DNA from: an uncultured Lachnospiraceae bacterium
GTDB taxonomy: Bacteria > Bacillota > Clostridia > Lachnospirales > Lachnospiraceae
Direction: 5' to 3'
DNA length: 6,531 nucleotides
NCBI GenBank assembly: GCA_947653315.1
Contig: CANTGP010000178.1
Coordinates: 1-6,531 of the forward strand
This document shows positions 5,933-6,531 of this stretch, piece by piece. Within the stretch, counting starts at the first letter, position 1. Each line of letters begins with the position of its first letter. Position numbers and translations under genes: made by a program. Below the pieces are notes generated by a model. That model was not told where the DNA came from and ran no database searches. It was given only the letters and a program-made list of their open reading frames with translations.

Positions 5933-5974
5933 CGATTTTTTACTTTTTAGGGGAAAAAATCCCTCTTTCTTCTC

Positions 5975-6003
5975 ATCATATACTATTTTAGTATAGATTG
6001 CAA
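5975..6003 (-). promoter_or_regulatory. Sigma-A promoter for nifS
   Basis: On the minus strand TTGCAA (6003-5998) and TATGAT (5980-5975) are separated by exactly 17 bases. Each box differs from the housekeeping consensus by one or two bases. Transcription would start near 5968, giving a leader of about 84 bases before the nifS ATG. The site lies in the only gap between rnhA and nifS, which argues that nifS has its own control. Confidence 0.75.
5979..5995. promoter_or_regulatory. 17-bp palindrome, likely operator in nifS promoter
   Basis: TATACTA, three bases, TAGTATA form a perfect 7-base inverted repeat inside the spacer of the nifS promoter, overlapping the first two bases of the -10. A repressor bound here would block RNA polymerase. 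Fe-S cluster genes in Firmicutes are often controlled by Rrf2-family regulators (IscR/CymR-like), which bind AT-rich dyads; this is inference, as no regulator gene is visible. It could instead be the inner stem of the possible rnhA terminator. Confidence 0.55.
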
Positions 6004-6021
6004 GAGGGAAACGAAAATTTA

Positions 6022-6474
6022 TTAAAAGTCACCGGATCTGCGGACAGTTTCAATGGCAGCCACAGCCAGCGCGTCACACCGTTCATTTTCCGGATGGCCC
6101 GCATGGCCTTTGACCCAGCAGAAATGAACCTGATGCTTCTCCAGCAAAGGAACCAGTTGTTTCCACAGATCATCATTTTTTACCGGGCCGCCGCCAGCCA
6201 AACGCCAGTTTTTCTTCTGCCAGCTTGTAAGCCATCCCTTGGCAATGGCATCTGCTACATACTTTGAATCAGTGGTAAGGGTTACCTGACAGGGTTCTTT
6301 CAAAGCTTCTAAAGCGGTGATCACCGCCAGAAGCTCCATGCGGTTATTGGTTGTCGCCTTTGCCCCACCGGATAATTCTTTTTCATGGGGGCCAAACCGT
6401 AAAACAGCACCCCAGCCTCCAGGGCCTGGATTGCCGGAACAAGCCCCGTCTGTAAAAATTTCAATTTTTTTCAC
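6022..6474 (-). CDS. rnhA: Ribonuclease HI
   Basis: RNase HI cuts the RNA strand of RNA-DNA hybrids (R-loops, primers) using two metal ions. At 150 aa it matches the family length (E. coli 155). All catalytic residues are present: D9 in [17 protein letters not shown]47 in N-N-R-M-E-L, D69 in T-T-D-S-K-Y, H124 in V-K-G-H-A-G-H, and D134 in E-R-C-D-A-L-A. The basic handle region (W81-W90, L-T-S-W-Q-K-K-N-W) marks it as type HI of the E. coli kind; there is no N-terminal hybrid-binding domain. The start is a GTG at 6474 with GGAGG (6481-6485) 6 bases upstream. Its neighbour nifS is functionally unrelated and has its own promoter. No defect seen. Confidence 0.96.
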   Translation of the reverse strand: MKKIEIFTDGACSGNPGPGGWGAVLRFGPHEKELSGGAKATTNNRMELLAVITALEALKEPCQVTLTTDSKYVADAIAKGWLTSWQKKNWRLAGGGPVKNDDLWKQLVPLLEKHQVHFCWVKGHAGHPENERCDALAVAAIETVRRSGDF

Positions 6475-6531
6475 AGAATGCCTCCAACTTTTCCTATTTT
6501 ACCTTTTTTACCTTTTAAGCTTATTGTATAC
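6475..6531 (-). promoter_or_regulatory. rnhA leader with ribosome site and possible -10
   Basis: The minus strand here is AT-rich and contains GGAGG (6485-6481) for rnhA. A TACAAT (6528-6523) could be a -10 box, but its -35 would lie beyond the window edge, so a promoter cannot be confirmed. Two near-copies of AAAAGGTAA occur between the two sites. No stem-loop was seen. Confidence 0.35.

Larger units (their letters stand above)
5954..6009 (-). terminator. Possible rnhA terminator enclosing the nifS promoter
   Basis: On the minus strand TCCCTCTT (6009-6002) and AAGAGGGA (5967-5960) form an 8-base stem directly followed by TTTTTT (5959-5954). The 34-base interior holds a second stem, TATACTA/TAGTATA with a 3-base loop. 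The outer stem is only half GC and the loop is long, so it would be a weak terminator. It begins 12 bases after the rnhA stop. The same bases carry the nifS -35 and -10, so the two roles overlap. Confidence 0.45.

Noticed and set aside
5998..6267. Plus-strand 89-codon open frame
   Set aside because: It is antisense to rnhA, whose catalytic residues are all intact on the minus strand.
1..6531. CRISPR array, tRNA/rRNA, transposase or defence genes
   Set aside because: No regularly spaced repeats, no cloverleaf or rRNA sequence and no transposase, integrase or defence-protein motif was recognised in any open frame.

Overview
The window looks like a Firmicutes chromosome, most likely a gut-type clostridium. 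The left block (about 50-4995) has the Lachnospiraceae-like minus-strand order M16C peptidase > era > yqzL-like > recO > lipoprotein > glyS. All genes read on the minus strand, so transcription runs from high to low coordinates. Shine-Dalgarno sites are strong and two promoters have clear -35/-10 boxes. Species cannot be named from this sequence alone.

Right block (about 5000-6531): rnhA (RNase HI, complete, GTG start), then a 137-base gap, then the first ~294 codons of a NifS/IscS-type cysteine desulfurase. The gap holds a -35/-10 pair with a 17-bp palindrome in its spacer. The same stretch is enclosed by an 8-bp inverted repeat followed by T6, which could end the rnhA transcript. A hairpin that needs G-U pairs to close lies in the nifS leader.

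Breakpoint near 4995-5005: nifS is cut before the region that carries its catalytic cysteine. It is joined directly to the middle of an M16C (presequence-protease-like) peptidase that lacks its N-terminal zinc-binding half. Two half-genes meet with no spacer. This is either a real deletion or rearrangement, or a chimeric assembly of two loci or organisms.

Left block: after the peptidase remnant come era (ribosome-assembly GTPase, TTG start), a small YqzL-like protein that overlaps recO by 65 bases, recO (recombination mediator), and then a promoter with TTGAAA-17-TATAAT. That promoter drives an uncharacterised lipoprotein gene followed by glyS. A second break occurs near 45-51: glyS matches its family for 43 codons, then runs into unrelated sequence and a stop.

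No known defence system, mobile-element gene, CRISPR array or RNA gene was seen. The points of interest are the two breakpoints and several small regulatory-looking structures: a triple 17-nt repeat in the lipoprotein leader, the palindrome in the nifS promoter, a hairpin covering the yqzL ribosome site, a terminator-like hairpin inside recO, and a lysine/alanine-rich out-of-frame tail between the peptidase and era.
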